Part shown: piece by piece, positions 53,156 to 62,222 of the stretch
Layout: every line of letters starts with the position of its first letter
Position numbering within the stretch: position 1 is the first letter of the stretch
From: RPQJ01 sp963793005
GTDB lineage: Bacteria; Pseudomonadota; Gammaproteobacteria; Steroidobacterales; Steroidobacteraceae
NCBI GenBank assembly: GCA_963793005.1
Contig: CAWBYP010000004.1
Span: 310,001-374,000 of the forward strand
Direction: 5' to 3'
DNA length: 64,000 nt
Translations under genes and position numbers: made by a program
Notes under the pieces: model-generated
The model's input: the letters and a program-made list of their open reading frames with translations, nothing else
Told to the model about the DNA's origin: nothing
Databases searched by the model: none

Positions 53156-54481
53156 TCATTCGGGAACCCGGTCATCGAAAGCCAGTCGCACGCGACGTGC
53201 GGTTGCGATTTCGTCAGCCAGGTATTCCCGCAGTGTCGAGAGGATACCGCGACTCAAGTCGGGCTGTTTGCCATCGGCGAGGCGGAATATCTGGCAGTAA
53301 TACCAGGACATCGCGCCGAAAGTATTCAGCATCTTCACCGCGACGATCCGACTGGCCGGCGACAGCCATCCGCTGCGCCGGATACAGAGCCGGTCTTCGA
53401 TGCGCTCGATATCCTCTGCCGTCCGCTCGAGCAGTCGCCGCGGGAAGTCAGGCTGCCAGCATAGCGGCCGACCGAGGCCGATCACGTCGCATTCCCCGCC
53501 GACCAGCGCCGACTCCATCCCTGCGCGTGTGCGGAATCCGCCGGTGACCATCAGTGGCATCCGAGCGACCTCGCGAACCGCCGCAGCGTAGTCGAGGAAA
53601 TAGCCTTCGCGCACGCGAGTGCTGGGCCTCATTTCCACGGCGCTGTCGGCTCGCCCCTCGGCGCCGACCAGCCGCGGTTGTTCGTAGGTGCCTCCGGAGA
53701 GTTCCAGCAGGTCCAGCGTCTCGTCGTTCAACCAGCGGACGACCTGCACGCACTCCTCGTTGGTGAAACCGCCCTTGCGGAAATCGTCCGAGTTCAGCTT
53801 CAACGCCACGGGGAAATCCGGTCCGACGGCCCTGCGAACCGCACGCACGACCTCCAGCAGGAACCTCGCACGATTTTCGAGCGAGCCTCCCCAGGCATCC
53901 GTGCGGCGGTTGGTCACCGGCGACAGGAAGGAACTGAGCAGGTATCCGTGCGCGCCGTGGACCTGCACGCCGGTAAAGCCGGTGTCTCGTGCAATGACCG
54001 CCGCCTGCGCGAACCGGTCTATGAAATCGATGATCTCGGGCTCCTCGAGCGGACGTGGCCTTGCGTAGTTGCCGAGCAACTCGAGCTGCACGTCGGACGG
54101 CGCGCGTGGCGCTCGCGTCACGTAGCGCGGCGACTGCCTTCCAGCCTGCGATATCTGCATCCACAGGTGGTTTCCACAGCCTGTCCCCGCAGCTGCCCAG
54201 GCTCGCAGGCGCTGTCGGGCCTCGGCGGATACCGTACGCGGTTCGGATATGTCGATGGCAACGTTTCCAGGGCGTTCCAGGTCCGTGCGATCGATCTGCA
54301 CGTTGCCGGTGAGCAGCAGTCCCGCCCCGCCCTCGCTCCAGGTGCGGTAGAGCGTCTGGTGGCGCGGGGTCGCCCGCAGCAGCGGGTCTGCGACGCCCTC
54401 GGTCATTGCAGCCTTGCACAGGCGGTTCGGAAGCACCGCCCCGCATGGGAGACGGAGCGGACTGGCCAGTGGGTCGTTCAC
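53156..54481 (-). CDS. Old Yellow Enzyme family NADH:flavin oxidoreductase
   Basis: 441 residues from GTG 54481, which overlaps the WS/DGAT stop (GTGA). The FMN barrel has LPNRLCKAAMTEGVAD, QISQAGRQSPRY, QVHGAHGYLLSSFLSPVTNRRTDAWGGS and SGGTYEQP, the family core. It carries a typical catalytic His/His or His/Asn set (VHGAHGY). Some relatives reduce 2,4-dienoyl-CoA or enones, which fits the dienoyl-CoA isomerase at 38.8 kb. The C-terminal extension past residue 370 lacks the second Fe-S/FAD domain of DCR. Confidence 0.86.
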   Translation of the reverse strand: MNDPLASPLRLPCGAVLPNRLCKAAMTEGVADPLLRATPRHQTLYRTWSEGGAGLLLTGNVQIDRTDLERPGNVAIDISEPRTVSAEARQRLRAWAAAGTGCGNHLWMQISQAGRQSPRYVTRAPRAPSDVQLELLGNYARPRPLEEPEIIDFIDRFAQAAVIARDTGFTGVQVHGAHGYLLSSFLSPVTNRRTDAWGGSLENRARFLLEVVRAVRRAVGPDFPVALKLNSDDFRKGGFTNEECVQVVRWLNDETLDLLELSGGTYEQPRLVGAEGRADSAVEMRPSTRVREGYFLDYAAAVREVARMPLMVTGGFRTRAGMESALVGGECDVIGLGRPLCWQPDFPRRLLERTAEDIERIEDRLCIRRSGWLSPASRIVAVKMLNTFGAMSWYYCQIFRLADGKQPDLSRGILSTLREYLADEIATARRVRLAFDDRVPE

Positions 54482-56121
54482 GCAGTCTTTCGCCGGCCTG
54501 GCTTCTTCGGGCGGGCAACCGACGCCTTGGCCTTCACCGCCTTGCGCCGGGCGGCCGTCTTCGCCCTGGCGGTGCTTCCTGGCTTGGATTTCTTCGCTAC
54601 CTTGCGGCGCGCCTTCGATGCTGCCGTCGCCTTTTCAGCACGAACCACGGATGTTGCTGGCTGCTCGCCGCTTGCTTCGCTCTGCGACTGCTCCGCAGCC
54701 ACGACCAGATTCGCAAAGCTCGAGCGCACGCAATCGGCGAAGAACGCCGGGTCGGGCATCATGTCGCGGCAGGCCGCGGCGCAGATCCACAGCGTACCGT
54801 GATAGCTGAATCCCGTGACGTTGAGTCCGAGGCCGTTCATCGCGATGCTGACCGGCGCGAACGCGACCATCCGCGCACCGGCCATGTACAACGGCACATC
54901 CGGCCCGCGCACGTTCGATACGACGACGTTCATCGTCGGCAGCATCACCCTGGTCGTGAAGAGTTCCGACGCCACCGCCGGCAGCAGGTCGTAGACGTGC
55001 TTGGTCAGGTCCTTGCCCACGATGGCCACCAGCGCCTTGGCCTTCACGGCGCCCTGCTGGATCGCGTGCAGGCGTGCGATGGGGTCGTCGATTTCCGTGT
55101 GCAGGGGCATCACGGCAACGCCGACCTGGTTGCCTTGTTCCCCGCCCTTGTCGGCGCCGCGCAGGCTCATCGGTACCTGCGCCGTCATCGTTCGCTCAGG
55201 CAGTTCGCCCTTGGCACCGAGGTATTCGTTCAGCGCGCCTCCGATCGTGGTCATGAATACGTCGTTGATCGTCGCGCCTTCGATTCGGCTGCGCACCTGC
55301 TTGATTTCCGCCATCGGCAGGCCGACCAGTTCCACGACCCGGTGCGCCGAGACCTTTGCACTGAACCGGGTTACCGGCGGGCGACGCAGTTTCGACCTGA
55401 CCGTCTCCACCGAAGGCAGGCCAGCCTCCTGCAACATCTGCGACAACTGGCCCATGTAGCCGGCGCCGATGCCAGCCAGCCGCGCCGCTGTCCTTGCAGT
55501 AAATCCTGCAGCGCGAGGCACCCTTTGCACGGTGTTGATCAGGGCGCGAGTGTAGAGTTCGACATGCGTCGGCTCGCGGTCACGTACACGCGACCGGCGC
55601 GCGCCGTCGTCCTCGTCCTCGTCGGGCGTAAGGGAATGTATCGCCTGCAGGACGACGGTGCCGCCCTCGCCGTCGATCGCCGCGTGGTGAAACTTGATGT
55701 AGAACGCGAAGCTGCCGGGCGGAATGCCGGGGATGTTGTCGAGACCCTCGATCACGTACGCCTCCCACAGCGGCTTGCTGCGGTCGAGCGGTCGCGAGTG
55801 GATGCGCGCCACCTGGATGCAGAGCTGTCGCCAGTCTCCGGGGTACGGCAGCGCGATGTGGCGCACGTGGAACTCGACATCCACTTCGTCATCCTCGACC
55901 CAGTAAGGACGATCCAGGGACATCGGCACGGTGACGAGTCGCCGGCGGAAAACGGGTGCGGTGTCGAGCCGCGACTCGAAGAACTTCAGGATGTCCTTGA
56001 ATCGTACTTTTCCATCGGGCGCAGTGGACGGGTCATAGATGCCGAGTCCGGCCACGTGCATGTACTGGTTGCCGTGCTCCAGTTGCAGGAACACGTTATC
56101 CATTCCGGAGAGCTGCTTCAT
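54478..56121 (-). CDS. wax ester synthase/diacylglycerol acyltransferase with basic histone-like tail
   Basis: 547 residues. The WS/DGAT condensing motif is KFHHAAIDGEG (HHxxxDG) near residue 150, with the PLWEAYVIEG and NVVVSNVRGPDVP segments of the family. It esterifies fatty alcohols or diacylglycerols with acyl-CoA to make wax esters or triacylglycerol at the inner membrane. The last 70 residues (after about 478) are a Lys/Ala/Arg-rich tail (KARRKVAKKSKPGSTARAK and RRKAVKAKASVARPKKPGRR) absent from most relatives. It overlaps the OYE gene by 4 bases and starts a leftward run of lipid genes. Confidence 0.9.
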   Translation of the reverse strand: MKQLSGMDNVFLQLEHGNQYMHVAGLGIYDPSTAPDGKVRFKDILKFFESRLDTAPVFRRRLVTVPMSLDRPYWVEDDEVDVEFHVRHIALPYPGDWRQLCIQVARIHSRPLDRSKPLWEAYVIEGLDNIPGIPPGSFAFYIKFHHAAIDGEGGTVVLQAIHSLTPDEDEDDGARRSRVRDREPTHVELYTRALINTVQRVPRAAGFTARTAARLAGIGAGYMGQLSQMLQEAGLPSVETVRSKLRRPPVTRFSAKVSAHRVVELVGLPMAEIKQVRSRIEGATINDVFMTTIGGALNEYLGAKGELPERTMTAQVPMSLRGADKGGEQGNQVGVAVMPLHTEIDDPIARLHAIQQGAVKAKALVAIVGKDLTKHVYDLLPAVASELFTTRVMLPTMNVVVSNVRGPDVPLYMAGARMVAFAPVSIAMNGLGLNVTGFSYHGTLWICAAACRDMMPDPAFFADCVRSSFANLVVAAEQSQSEASGEQPATSVVRAEKATAASKARRKVAKKSKPGSTARAKTAARRKAVKAKASVARPKKPGRRKTA

Positions 56122-56320
56122 CGATAATCCCCTGACGACCCGTTTGGGCGCTCGGGAATACCGGCGCCCGATATTGATATTCGCAAGACCTTACTTGTGC
56201 GCAGGTCCGGCGTCCATAGCGCGGGCAGTTCCACCTGCCGAGGCTCTGTCGCCCGGGGTCGGGGCGCAGGCGTTACCATTGCACGCCCGCGCACCCTCGC
56301 GGCATGAACGGACAGTCTCT

Positions 56321-57442
56321 ATGCGACTACTGAAGGGGTTCGGGCTTGCGGCAGCAGCGCTCGCGGCCTACCTGCTGTTCTGGCCGGTGCCGATAGACCC
56401 CATCGCGTGGCAGACGCCGACATTCGGCGGATACATGGGGCCCTACAGCCGTAACGAGCGCCTCGCCGCAGCGCTGCCGGTATCGGTTGCGCCCGAGATC
56501 GGGCCCGAGCACATCGAGTTCGGTCCCGACGGCATGCTCTACACGGGCGTGCTGTCGGGCGCCGTGCTGCGCATGCATCCGGACGGCACGGGCATTGAGA
56601 CGGTCGTGAACACCGGTGGCAGGCCGCTTGGCCTGGCGTTCGATTACGAAGGACGGATGGTGATCGCCGACGCGATGAACGGCTTGCTGGTCGTGGGCCC
56701 CGACGGTGCAGTCACCGTCCTCGCGGACCAATCTGGCGTCGACCCCGTCTTCTACGCCGACGCCGTCGTCGTGGCCGGCGATGGCCGTATCTACTTCACC
56801 GACGCGACACGACGTTTCTCATCGCGAGAACTCGGCACGTTCGAAGCGGCGCTCCTCGACATCATGGAGCACTCGTGCACCGGGCGCGTGCTCGAGTACC
56901 AGCCTTCGACTCGGACCCAGCGCCTGGTGATGAGCGGACTCTGCTTCCCCAACGGCCTCGCACTGTCGGCCGACGGCTCGAGGCTGTTCATCGCCGAGAC
57001 CGGCGAGTACCGCATCTGGAGGGTGGACGTGGCGGCACAGGCGCTGGATGCCAGGGGGCTGGCAGGCGATCGGTCAAACCCGCAGGCGACGGTGATCCTG
57101 GCAAACCTTCCAGGATTTCCGGACAACCTGACGCGCGGCGAAGACGGCCGGCTCTGGGTAGGCCTGTCGAAGCCGCGCAGCACGGTGATCGATGAAATAT
57201 CGGACCACCCTCGCTTGCGGGCGATGGTCATGAGGCTGCCGAGAGCGTGGCTGCCGGTACCGCAGGCCTATGGCCACATAATCGCGTTTGATGAGGACGG
57301 CCGGGTACTCGTGGACCTGCAGGATCCTGCTGGCCGTATTCCCGAGACCAGCGGTGCCACGTTGCACGACGGCCGGCTCTACGTGCACAGCCTGCACGGC
57401 AATGCTCTCGGCGTGATGCCGGAGCCGTTCACGTCACCCTGA
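56321..57442 (+). CDS. SMP-30/strictosidine-synthase-like beta-propeller, exported or anchored
   Basis: 373 residues from ATG 56321. A single hydrophobic helix (residues 5-24) serves as signal or anchor. The rest is a six-bladed propeller: HIEFGPDGMLYTGVL, GLAFDYEGRMVIADA, FPNGLALSADGSRLFIAETGEYRIW, FPDNLTRGEDGRLWVGL and HIIAFDEDGRVLV, as in strictosidine synthase-like/SMP-30 lactonase proteins. It probably hydrolyses a lactone or similar ester with bound Ca2+. It has a weak ribosome site and is divergent from WS/DGAT. Confidence 0.82.
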   Translation: MRLLKGFGLAAAALAAYLLFWPVPIDPIAWQTPTFGGYMGPYSRNERLAAALPVSVAPEIGPEHIEFGPDGMLYTGVLSGAVLRMHPDGTGIETVVNTGGRPLGLAFDYEGRMVIADAMNGLLVVGPDGAVTVLADQSGVDPVFYADAVVVAGDGRIYFTDATRRFSSRELGTFEAALLDIMEHSCTGRVLEYQPSTRTQRLVMSGLCFPNGLALSADGSRLFIAETGEYRIWRVDVAAQALDARGLAGDRSNPQATVILANLPGFPDNLTRGEDGRLWVGLSKPRSTVIDEISDHPRLRAMVMRLPRAWLPVPQAYGHIIAFDEDGRVLVDLQDPAGRIPETSGATLHDGRLYVHSLHGNALGVMPEPFTSP

Positions 57443-57545
57443 CCGGCGGGCGACGTCCAGGCCCGGGCTGGCAAAGCGGAACAGGGCAGTCGCCCTGCCA
57501 TCGGCGCCGGCGCCCGCCGCGGGCTGCGGGCGCCGCGCCGTTTCG

Positions 57546-57662
57546 TCACCAGACCAGCTTTGTCGCACCGAGGCTGTGGACCAGGCCAACGAGCGCGACA
57601 ACCACCGTTACCGCCAGGGCGGTCAGGGTCAGCAGCGAGTAGGTGCGTTCAGGGATGTACAT
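57546..57662 (-). CDS. 38-residue single-pass membrane peptide
   Basis: An uncharged small ORF too short for usual cut-offs: ATG 57662, TGA 57548-57546. A strong ribosome site, GGAGG, lies 4 bases before the ATG. The peptide begins MYIPERTYSLL and has one hydrophobic helix of about 24 residues (LTLTALAVTVVVALVGLVHSL) ending GATKLVW. Only the strong start signal, helix and lack of internal stops support it; I do not recognise the family. It is downstream of nothing on its own strand and convergent with the SMP-30 gene. Confidence 0.5.
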   Translation of the reverse strand: MYIPERTYSLLTLTALAVTVVVALVGLVHSLGATKLVW

Positions 57663-58007
57663 GATGCCTCCACTTGGTGACTGGAGACTTCGACCGGCGG
57701 GAGCCAGGTTGGCAGCCCGCCGGGCGCCGCCTCAGTCCATTTCGGACGGCATGATCATATCCTAATATGTGCTGCGGTGCAGCATGTATTAATGAAACCC
57801 GTCACACTTCCGATATTAATTTTTTATTCTTTTTCTATCAGTTAGTTACGAAACAATGCTGTCTGCGGACTGAATCCTGGCTGGTCCCGTCCTGCCCAGG
57901 GCGACTGGATCCATTGCAGGTTTCCAGGCCGTTCCACGGGGACGCTGTTAGCGCGCTCCTTGGCAATAGTCGTTGCAGTCTGTCTCAGCATCCAAAACAA
58001 TCCGGCC
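57663..58007 (+). promoter_or_regulatory. non-coding AT-rich leader before LysR gene
   Basis: No convincing gene in 345 bases. A G+C-poor block around 57820-57840 (ATTAATTTTTTATTCTTTTTC) and CTAATATGTGCTGCGGTGCAGCA at about 57761, with a short inverted repeat TGCTGC-GGT-GCAGCA, are likely regulatory. The low G+C is unusual for this window. Confidence 0.35.
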
Positions 58008-58970
58008 ATGGACCAGCTGACCGCCATCCGCGTCTTCACCCGCGTGGCCGAGCGCGGGTCTTTCGCCCAGGCTGCGAAGGAACTCGACATATCCCGGGCG
58101 GCCGCCAGCGCCCATGTTGCCGCGCTCGAAAAGCACCTCGGCGCACGCCTGCTGCACCGGACCACGCGCAAGGTCAGCCTGACCGCGGAAGGCAGCGACT
58201 ACCTGCAGCGTACCCGCCGTATCCTCGATGAACTCGCGGACGCCGAGGAAACACTGAGGGGTACCCGTTCGAAGCCACAGGGCCGTTTGCGGGTAGACGT
58301 GCCGGTGTCGTTCGGGCGCTATCTGCTGCTGCCCGCCCTGCCGGAGTTCGTGAAGCGTTATCCGGACATCGAACTCGACCTGCGACTGAACGACCGGGTC
58401 ACGGACCTGGTCGCCGAGCGCGTGGACGTGGCACTGCGTGTCGGCGCCTTGAAGCAGAGCGGACTGGTTGCCCGCCGCATCACGCAGATCAACGTCGTTA
58501 CCTGCGCGTCACCGTCATATCTCGCCGAACACGGCGAGCCGATCACGCCGGACGACCTGCGCAACCATCGCCTGCTCGGCCTGTCGCAGCCCGGTGGTGG
58601 CGGACCCGAATGGCATTTTCCACCGCCCTACAGCGCGCGCCGACTCAAGCTGCATTTCGCGATGCAGTTCAACGCAGTCGAGGCGCCGACCATCACCGCA
58701 GCGGCTGGCCTCGGCATTGCGCGAGTCGGCGACCTGATCGCCGCCGAATACATTGCTCGCGGCGAGCTGAAGCTCATTCTCAGGGACTACATCGTGCCCG
58801 GTCCGCAGATCTCGCTGGTCTATCCGTCTGCCGGACACCAGGCGGCAAAGGTGCGTGTGTTCTCCGACTTTGCGGCTGACCTGATGCGGCGTTACAGCGA
58901 AGTCGTGCAGCGCTGGCTCCAGGCCGGCGCGGAGCCGTCGGGATCGATCCTGAAGTCTGCTGAAAGATAA
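58008..58970 (+). CDS. LysR-family transcriptional regulator
   Basis: 320 residues from ATG 58008. Winged helix (RVFTRVAERGSFAQAAKELDISRAAASAHVAALEKHLG) with LysR effector domain (RLRVDVPVSFGRYLLLP, VDVALRVGALKQSG). It is most like the small AaeR/YhjC-type LysR subgroup. Its target is unknown; its two neighbours are the propeller gene and the EEP hydrolase gene, the latter possibly under its control. Confidence 0.85.
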   Translation: MDQLTAIRVFTRVAERGSFAQAAKELDISRAAASAHVAALEKHLGARLLHRTTRKVSLTAEGSDYLQRTRRILDELADAEETLRGTRSKPQGRLRVDVPVSFGRYLLLPALPEFVKRYPDIELDLRLNDRVTDLVAERVDVALRVGALKQSGLVARRITQINVVTCASPSYLAEHGEPITPDDLRNHRLLGLSQPGGGGPEWHFPPPYSARRLKLHFAMQFNAVEAPTITAAAGLGIARVGDLIAAEYIARGELKLILRDYIVPGPQISLVYPSAGHQAAKVRVFSDFAADLMRRYSEVVQRWLQAGAEPSGSILKSAER

Positions 58971-59175
58971 TCACTGGCATCGCAGGGGCACTTCGCGATC
59001 TCTTCGCGCGTCGCGCCTGCGGGGCGCGTTCGTGTGGCATCCGGACCCGGCTGCCGCTTAAGTCAAATGCAGAATTTCCAGGTTGTGCAACTGCGCAACC
59101 CGGCGCAGAGTCGAAGCGCTGCGGGTGCTGGCACCCGCCTCCATAACGATCATTCGGGAACACGGAGGGAATCAC

Positions 59176-60453
59176 ATGAGACGCATCATTCTCGCGTCGC
59201 TAACTGCGTCGCTGCTGGTATTCGCAGCCAACGCGGACGCGGCGAAGTCGTCGAAATCGGCGAAATCGGCCAAGGCGTCGAAGGCGCAGGCATCGATGAT
59301 CGACGTGATGACCCAGAACCAGTATCTCGGCGCGGACCTGGTGCCGGTCGTCGAAGCGGGGGCGGCTATCCTGCCGTGCCCTACGCCAGAACCCTGTACG
59401 GATCCGGCAGTCCTCGCCTCCAGATTCGCGTTCAACACTGCGCTGCTGGACGCGCTCGGCATGGTGGCAGCCAATCTCCCGGAGCAGCGCTACGTTGCGC
59501 TCGCCCGGGAAATCTCCGGACGCAGACCACACGTGGTCGGCCTTCAGGAAGTCTTCGACTTCTCGTGCGTGGGTCCTGGCTGCAGCTACCAGGCAATTTC
59601 CGGCGCATTCAATGACCACCTGTCGGGAACGCTGGATGCACTGCACGGCACGTACGTAGCCAAGGCTGTCGTCAAGAACCTGGACATCACGCTGCCGGTC
59701 CAGACACCAGTGGGCGGAGCCTTCGTCACTGTCATCGATCGCGACGTGATCCTCGTGCGCAGCGATGTTGCCGGCACCGCCACCGTCGCTCCGTATGGCT
59801 CCTATTGCAACTACCCGTCAGTGGATGGCTGCAACTACGACGTCGTAGCGACGACCAGCATCGCCGGGGAAGTCGTGAAGATAGAGCGCGGCTTCGTTGG
59901 CATCGACATCACGATCGGCGGCTCCGACTACCGGGTTGCCAATACGCACCTGGAGGTACGTACGCCGGACGGGTCCAACCCGTACTCGCGCATCGTCCAG
60001 TCAGCGCAGGCCTACCAGCTCATCCTGACGACCACGAGTACCACCCCGCCAGGCCGCAAGCTGATCGTCGTCGGTGACATCAATTCCGATCCGCGCGACC
60101 CGCTGCTCCCGGTTCCGGATTACCTGCAGCCGATCCTTGGCGTGCCAGTGATCGTGCCCCCCTACACCCAGTTCATGGCGGCGACCTTCACCGATGCCTG
60201 GACGATGCGGCCGGGCGCCAACACCGGCAAGGGCGCGCCACTGGTTGGATACTCATGCTGCCAGGATGATGACCTCGCTAATCGCCATTCGATGCTCTAT
60301 GAGCGGATCGACATGGTCTTTTCGCTGACAAGGCCATCCAGGGTGATGGACGCTCGACTGATCGGCACTACGGCCGCCTCGAAGACCCGGCCGCCGGGCC
60401 AGGGCCTCTGGGCGGCGGACCACGCAGCCGTCGCAGCGGCCATGCAGTACTGA
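59176..60453 (+). CDS. exported endonuclease/exonuclease/phosphatase (EEP) family protein
   Basis: 425 residues from ATG 59176, with GGAGGG 6 bases upstream. Signal peptide 1-22 (ASLLVFAANADAA) and a Lys/Ser-rich spacer. EEP motifs run in order: MTQNQYLGAD, VGLQEVF, NTHLEVR, GDINSDPRDP, ERIDMVF and ADHAAV. These are the metal-binding and catalytic segments of the DNase I/Nudix-like sphingomyelinase fold. Six Cys (CPTPEPC, CVGPGC, SYCNY, DGCNY, SCCQD) suggest disulfides. Substrate could be nucleic acid or phospholipid; secretion favours an extracellular role. Confidence 0.8.
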   Translation: MRRIILASLTASLLVFAANADAAKSSKSAKSAKASKAQASMIDVMTQNQYLGADLVPVVEAGAAILPCPTPEPCTDPAVLASRFAFNTALLDALGMVAANLPEQRYVALAREISGRRPHVVGLQEVFDFSCVGPGCSYQAISGAFNDHLSGTLDALHGTYVAKAVVKNLDITLPVQTPVGGAFVTVIDRDVILVRSDVAGTATVAPYGSYCNYPSVDGCNYDVVATTSIAGEVVKIERGFVGIDITIGGSDYRVANTHLEVRTPDGSNPYSRIVQSAQAYQLILTTTSTTPPGRKLIVVGDINSDPRDPLLPVPDYLQPILGVPVIVPPYTQFMAATFTDAWTMRPGANTGKGAPLVGYSCCQDDDLANRHSMLYERIDMVFSLTRPSRVMDARLIGTTAASKTRPPGQGLWAADHAAVAAAMQY

Positions 60454-60456
60454 CGT

Positions 60457-60744
60457 TCAGTGCTGCGCTGCCCTCGCCGCCTCGTACTGCGAAGGCGTCA
60501 TTCTCGCGTGCGCGAGATATTCGCGCAGGTGGCGCACGGCGCTCCTGTCGAGGGTATTGCTGTGATGCGGACGGTGCAGGATGCCTTCCGCACCGTTCAG
60601 CTTCACGCGGACCCTCGCTCCCGAGAGCGACTCCACGTCCGCACCAATGTGATTGAGCAGCGACTCGACTTCGCGCCAGTGTATGTTGGGGCTGATCGGG
60701 TCGTGGAAGATCGTACGCAGCAACTGCTCGTGCTTATGGCTCAT
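60457..60744 (-). CDS. HicA-like toxin-family protein without antitoxin neighbour
   Basis: 95 residues. The core (IHWREVESLLNHIGADVE, GILHRPHHSNTLDRSAVRHLREYL) follows the HicA/YcfA fold, a small double-stranded RNA-binding-like mRNase. The conserved Gly-Ser-His catalytic segment is absent (SGARVRV), and no HicB gene adjoins. It may be inactive or a family relative with another role. It converges on the EEP gene, 3 bases away. Confidence 0.5.
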   Translation of the reverse strand: MSHKHEQLLRTIFHDPISPNIHWREVESLLNHIGADVESLSGARVRVKLNGAEGILHRPHHSNTLDRSAVRHLREYLAHARMTPSQYEAARAAQH

Positions 60745-60798
60745 GGTCTACGTCCCCTGGACGATGCCACGCCCGAGCATAGCTCAACGCTCGCGGTC

Positions 60799-60824
60799 GC
60801 CGATTGCGGTCTACCGCAATCGGC
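60799..60824 (-). terminator. hairpin downstream of pirin gene
   Basis: An 11-base-pair stem (GCCGATTGCGG with CCGCAATCGGC) with a 4-base loop lies 55 bases after the pirin stop on the minus strand. No T-run follows, so terminator activity is uncertain. Confidence 0.4.
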
Positions 60825-60878
60825 GCGGCGGGTCACAGCGCGATTTCGATCCGGCACGCCGAAAACCGACCCGCATGA

Positions 60879-61736
60879 TCAGCCAGCGGCCAGGACCCCC
60901 TGCTGGTAATCGCGGATCGCCTGCTGAATCTCCTCGGGCGTGTTCATCACGAACGGACCGTACTGCGCCACCCGCTCGCCTATCGGGTTTCCACCGAGCA
61001 GCAGCAGGCCTGCGCCGCTGGCCCCGGCGACGATCCTCACTTCATCACCAGGCGTAAGCAGTCCGGCCGAGCGCAGCGGCAATGCACGTGCGTCGTCGCC
61101 GACCACTGCGTCCCCTTCGTACGCATAGAGGAATACGTTGTGTGCGCTCGCCGTGGGAATCGTCGCCGTCGCGCCCGGAGGCAGTCGCAGGTCGTAGTAC
61201 TGCGGATCCGTCGAGAGCCCGACCATCGGTCCGGAAACGTCAACGCTTCCCTGTCGCAGTGTCCCGGCGATCACGCGCGCATCGCCGCCACCGGCCAGCG
61301 CTGCGATCGGAATCTCGCCAGGCGGAATCTCGCGATACGCGGCCGGCTTCATCTTCTCGCGCGACGGCAGGTTGATCCACAACTGGAAGCCCCGCATCCG
61401 CCCTTCGGACTGCAGCGGCATCTCGGAGTGGATGATGCCGCGCGCGGCTGTCATCCACTGCACGCCACCCGGACCGATCTCGCCGACGTGACCGAAGCTG
61501 TCCTCGTGGCGCATGCGCCCGTCGAGCATGTAGGTCACGGTCTCGAACCCGCGGTGCGGGTGGGAGGGAAATCCCGCGATGTAGTCGTCCGGATCGTCGG
61601 AGAAGAACTCGTCCAGCATCAGGAACGGATCGAATCGGCGCGAAGGCGTGCTGCCCAGGCTGCGCCGGAGCTTCACGCCGGCACCGTCGGATGCAGCGAC
61701 CGACTCGATCACGGCCTGCAGGCGGCGCGCGCTCAC
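60879..61736 (-). CDS. pirin family protein
   Basis: 285 residues from GTG 61736, overlapping the DoxX stop (GTGA). The cupin motifs are FPSHPHRGFETVTYMLDGRMRHEDSFGH and the HSEM segment (IIHSEMPL), with the C-terminal cupin QYGPFVMNTPEEI. Bacterial pirins bind a metal and some oxidise quercetin or related molecules; others are redox-linked regulators. It is downstream of DoxX and near azoR and a LysR regulator, a typical quinone/electrophile-response cluster. Confidence 0.92.
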   Translation of the reverse strand: MSARRLQAVIESVAASDGAGVKLRRSLGSTPSRRFDPFLMLDEFFSDDPDDYIAGFPSHPHRGFETVTYMLDGRMRHEDSFGHVGEIGPGGVQWMTAARGIIHSEMPLQSEGRMRGFQLWINLPSREKMKPAAYREIPPGEIPIAALAGGGDARVIAGTLRQGSVDVSGPMVGLSTDPQYYDLRLPPGATATIPTASAHNVFLYAYEGDAVVGDDARALPLRSAGLLTPGDEVRIVAGASGAGLLLLGGNPIGERVAQYGPFVMNTPEEIQQAIRDYQQGVLAAG

Positions 61737-62146
61737 GACCGCTTCCGCCCAGGCGCAGCTTCGGCTTCACGTCGCGCATCCAGCGACCACTCGCCCGGTC
61801 CGCGTGCGACCAGCAACAGGAATCCACCGGCAATCGCCAGGTTCTTCATGAACATGATGAACTGCACCTGGTCGCCGAGCGCACGGTGGAATATCAGTGC
61901 GGACAGCACGCAGAAGCCGGCCAGCAGGAACGCCGCAATTCGCGTCCGATAACCGACGATGATCGCGATCGCGCCACCCACCTCCAGCGCGATCGCCAGT
62001 GGCAGCAGCGCGCCCGGCACGCCCATCGCCTCCATGTAACCCTGGGCGCCCGCGTAGCCGGCGATCTTGCCGAGGCCGCTCGCGAGAAATATGGCCGAGA
62101 TCAGCACTCGGCCCGCGAAGTCTGCAAGGTTCTGCTGGGCATTCAT
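61733..62146 (-). CDS. DoxX family membrane protein
   Basis: 137 residues from ATG 62146 with AGGA 8 bases upstream. Four helices (GRVLISAIFLASGLGKIAGY, LLPLAIALEVGGAIAIIVGY, IAAFLLAGFCVLSALIFH, FMKNLAIAGGFLLLVARG) and the GxGKxxGY pattern are DoxX-like. DoxX proteins are associated with quinones and thiol stress in the membrane. It overlaps the pirin gene. Confidence 0.9.
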   Translation of the reverse strand: MNAQQNLADFAGRVLISAIFLASGLGKIAGYAGAQGYMEAMGVPGALLPLAIALEVGGAIAIIVGYRTRIAAFLLAGFCVLSALIFHRALGDQVQFIMFMKNLAIAGGFLLLVARGPGEWSLDARREAEAAPGRKRS

Positions 62147-62222
62147 GGACGTGTCCTCGTTCGAAATCATAGTGACGGAAATGTGGCCGCGCGAACCGCA
62201 GGCGACAGGCGCGAAAGGCGCG

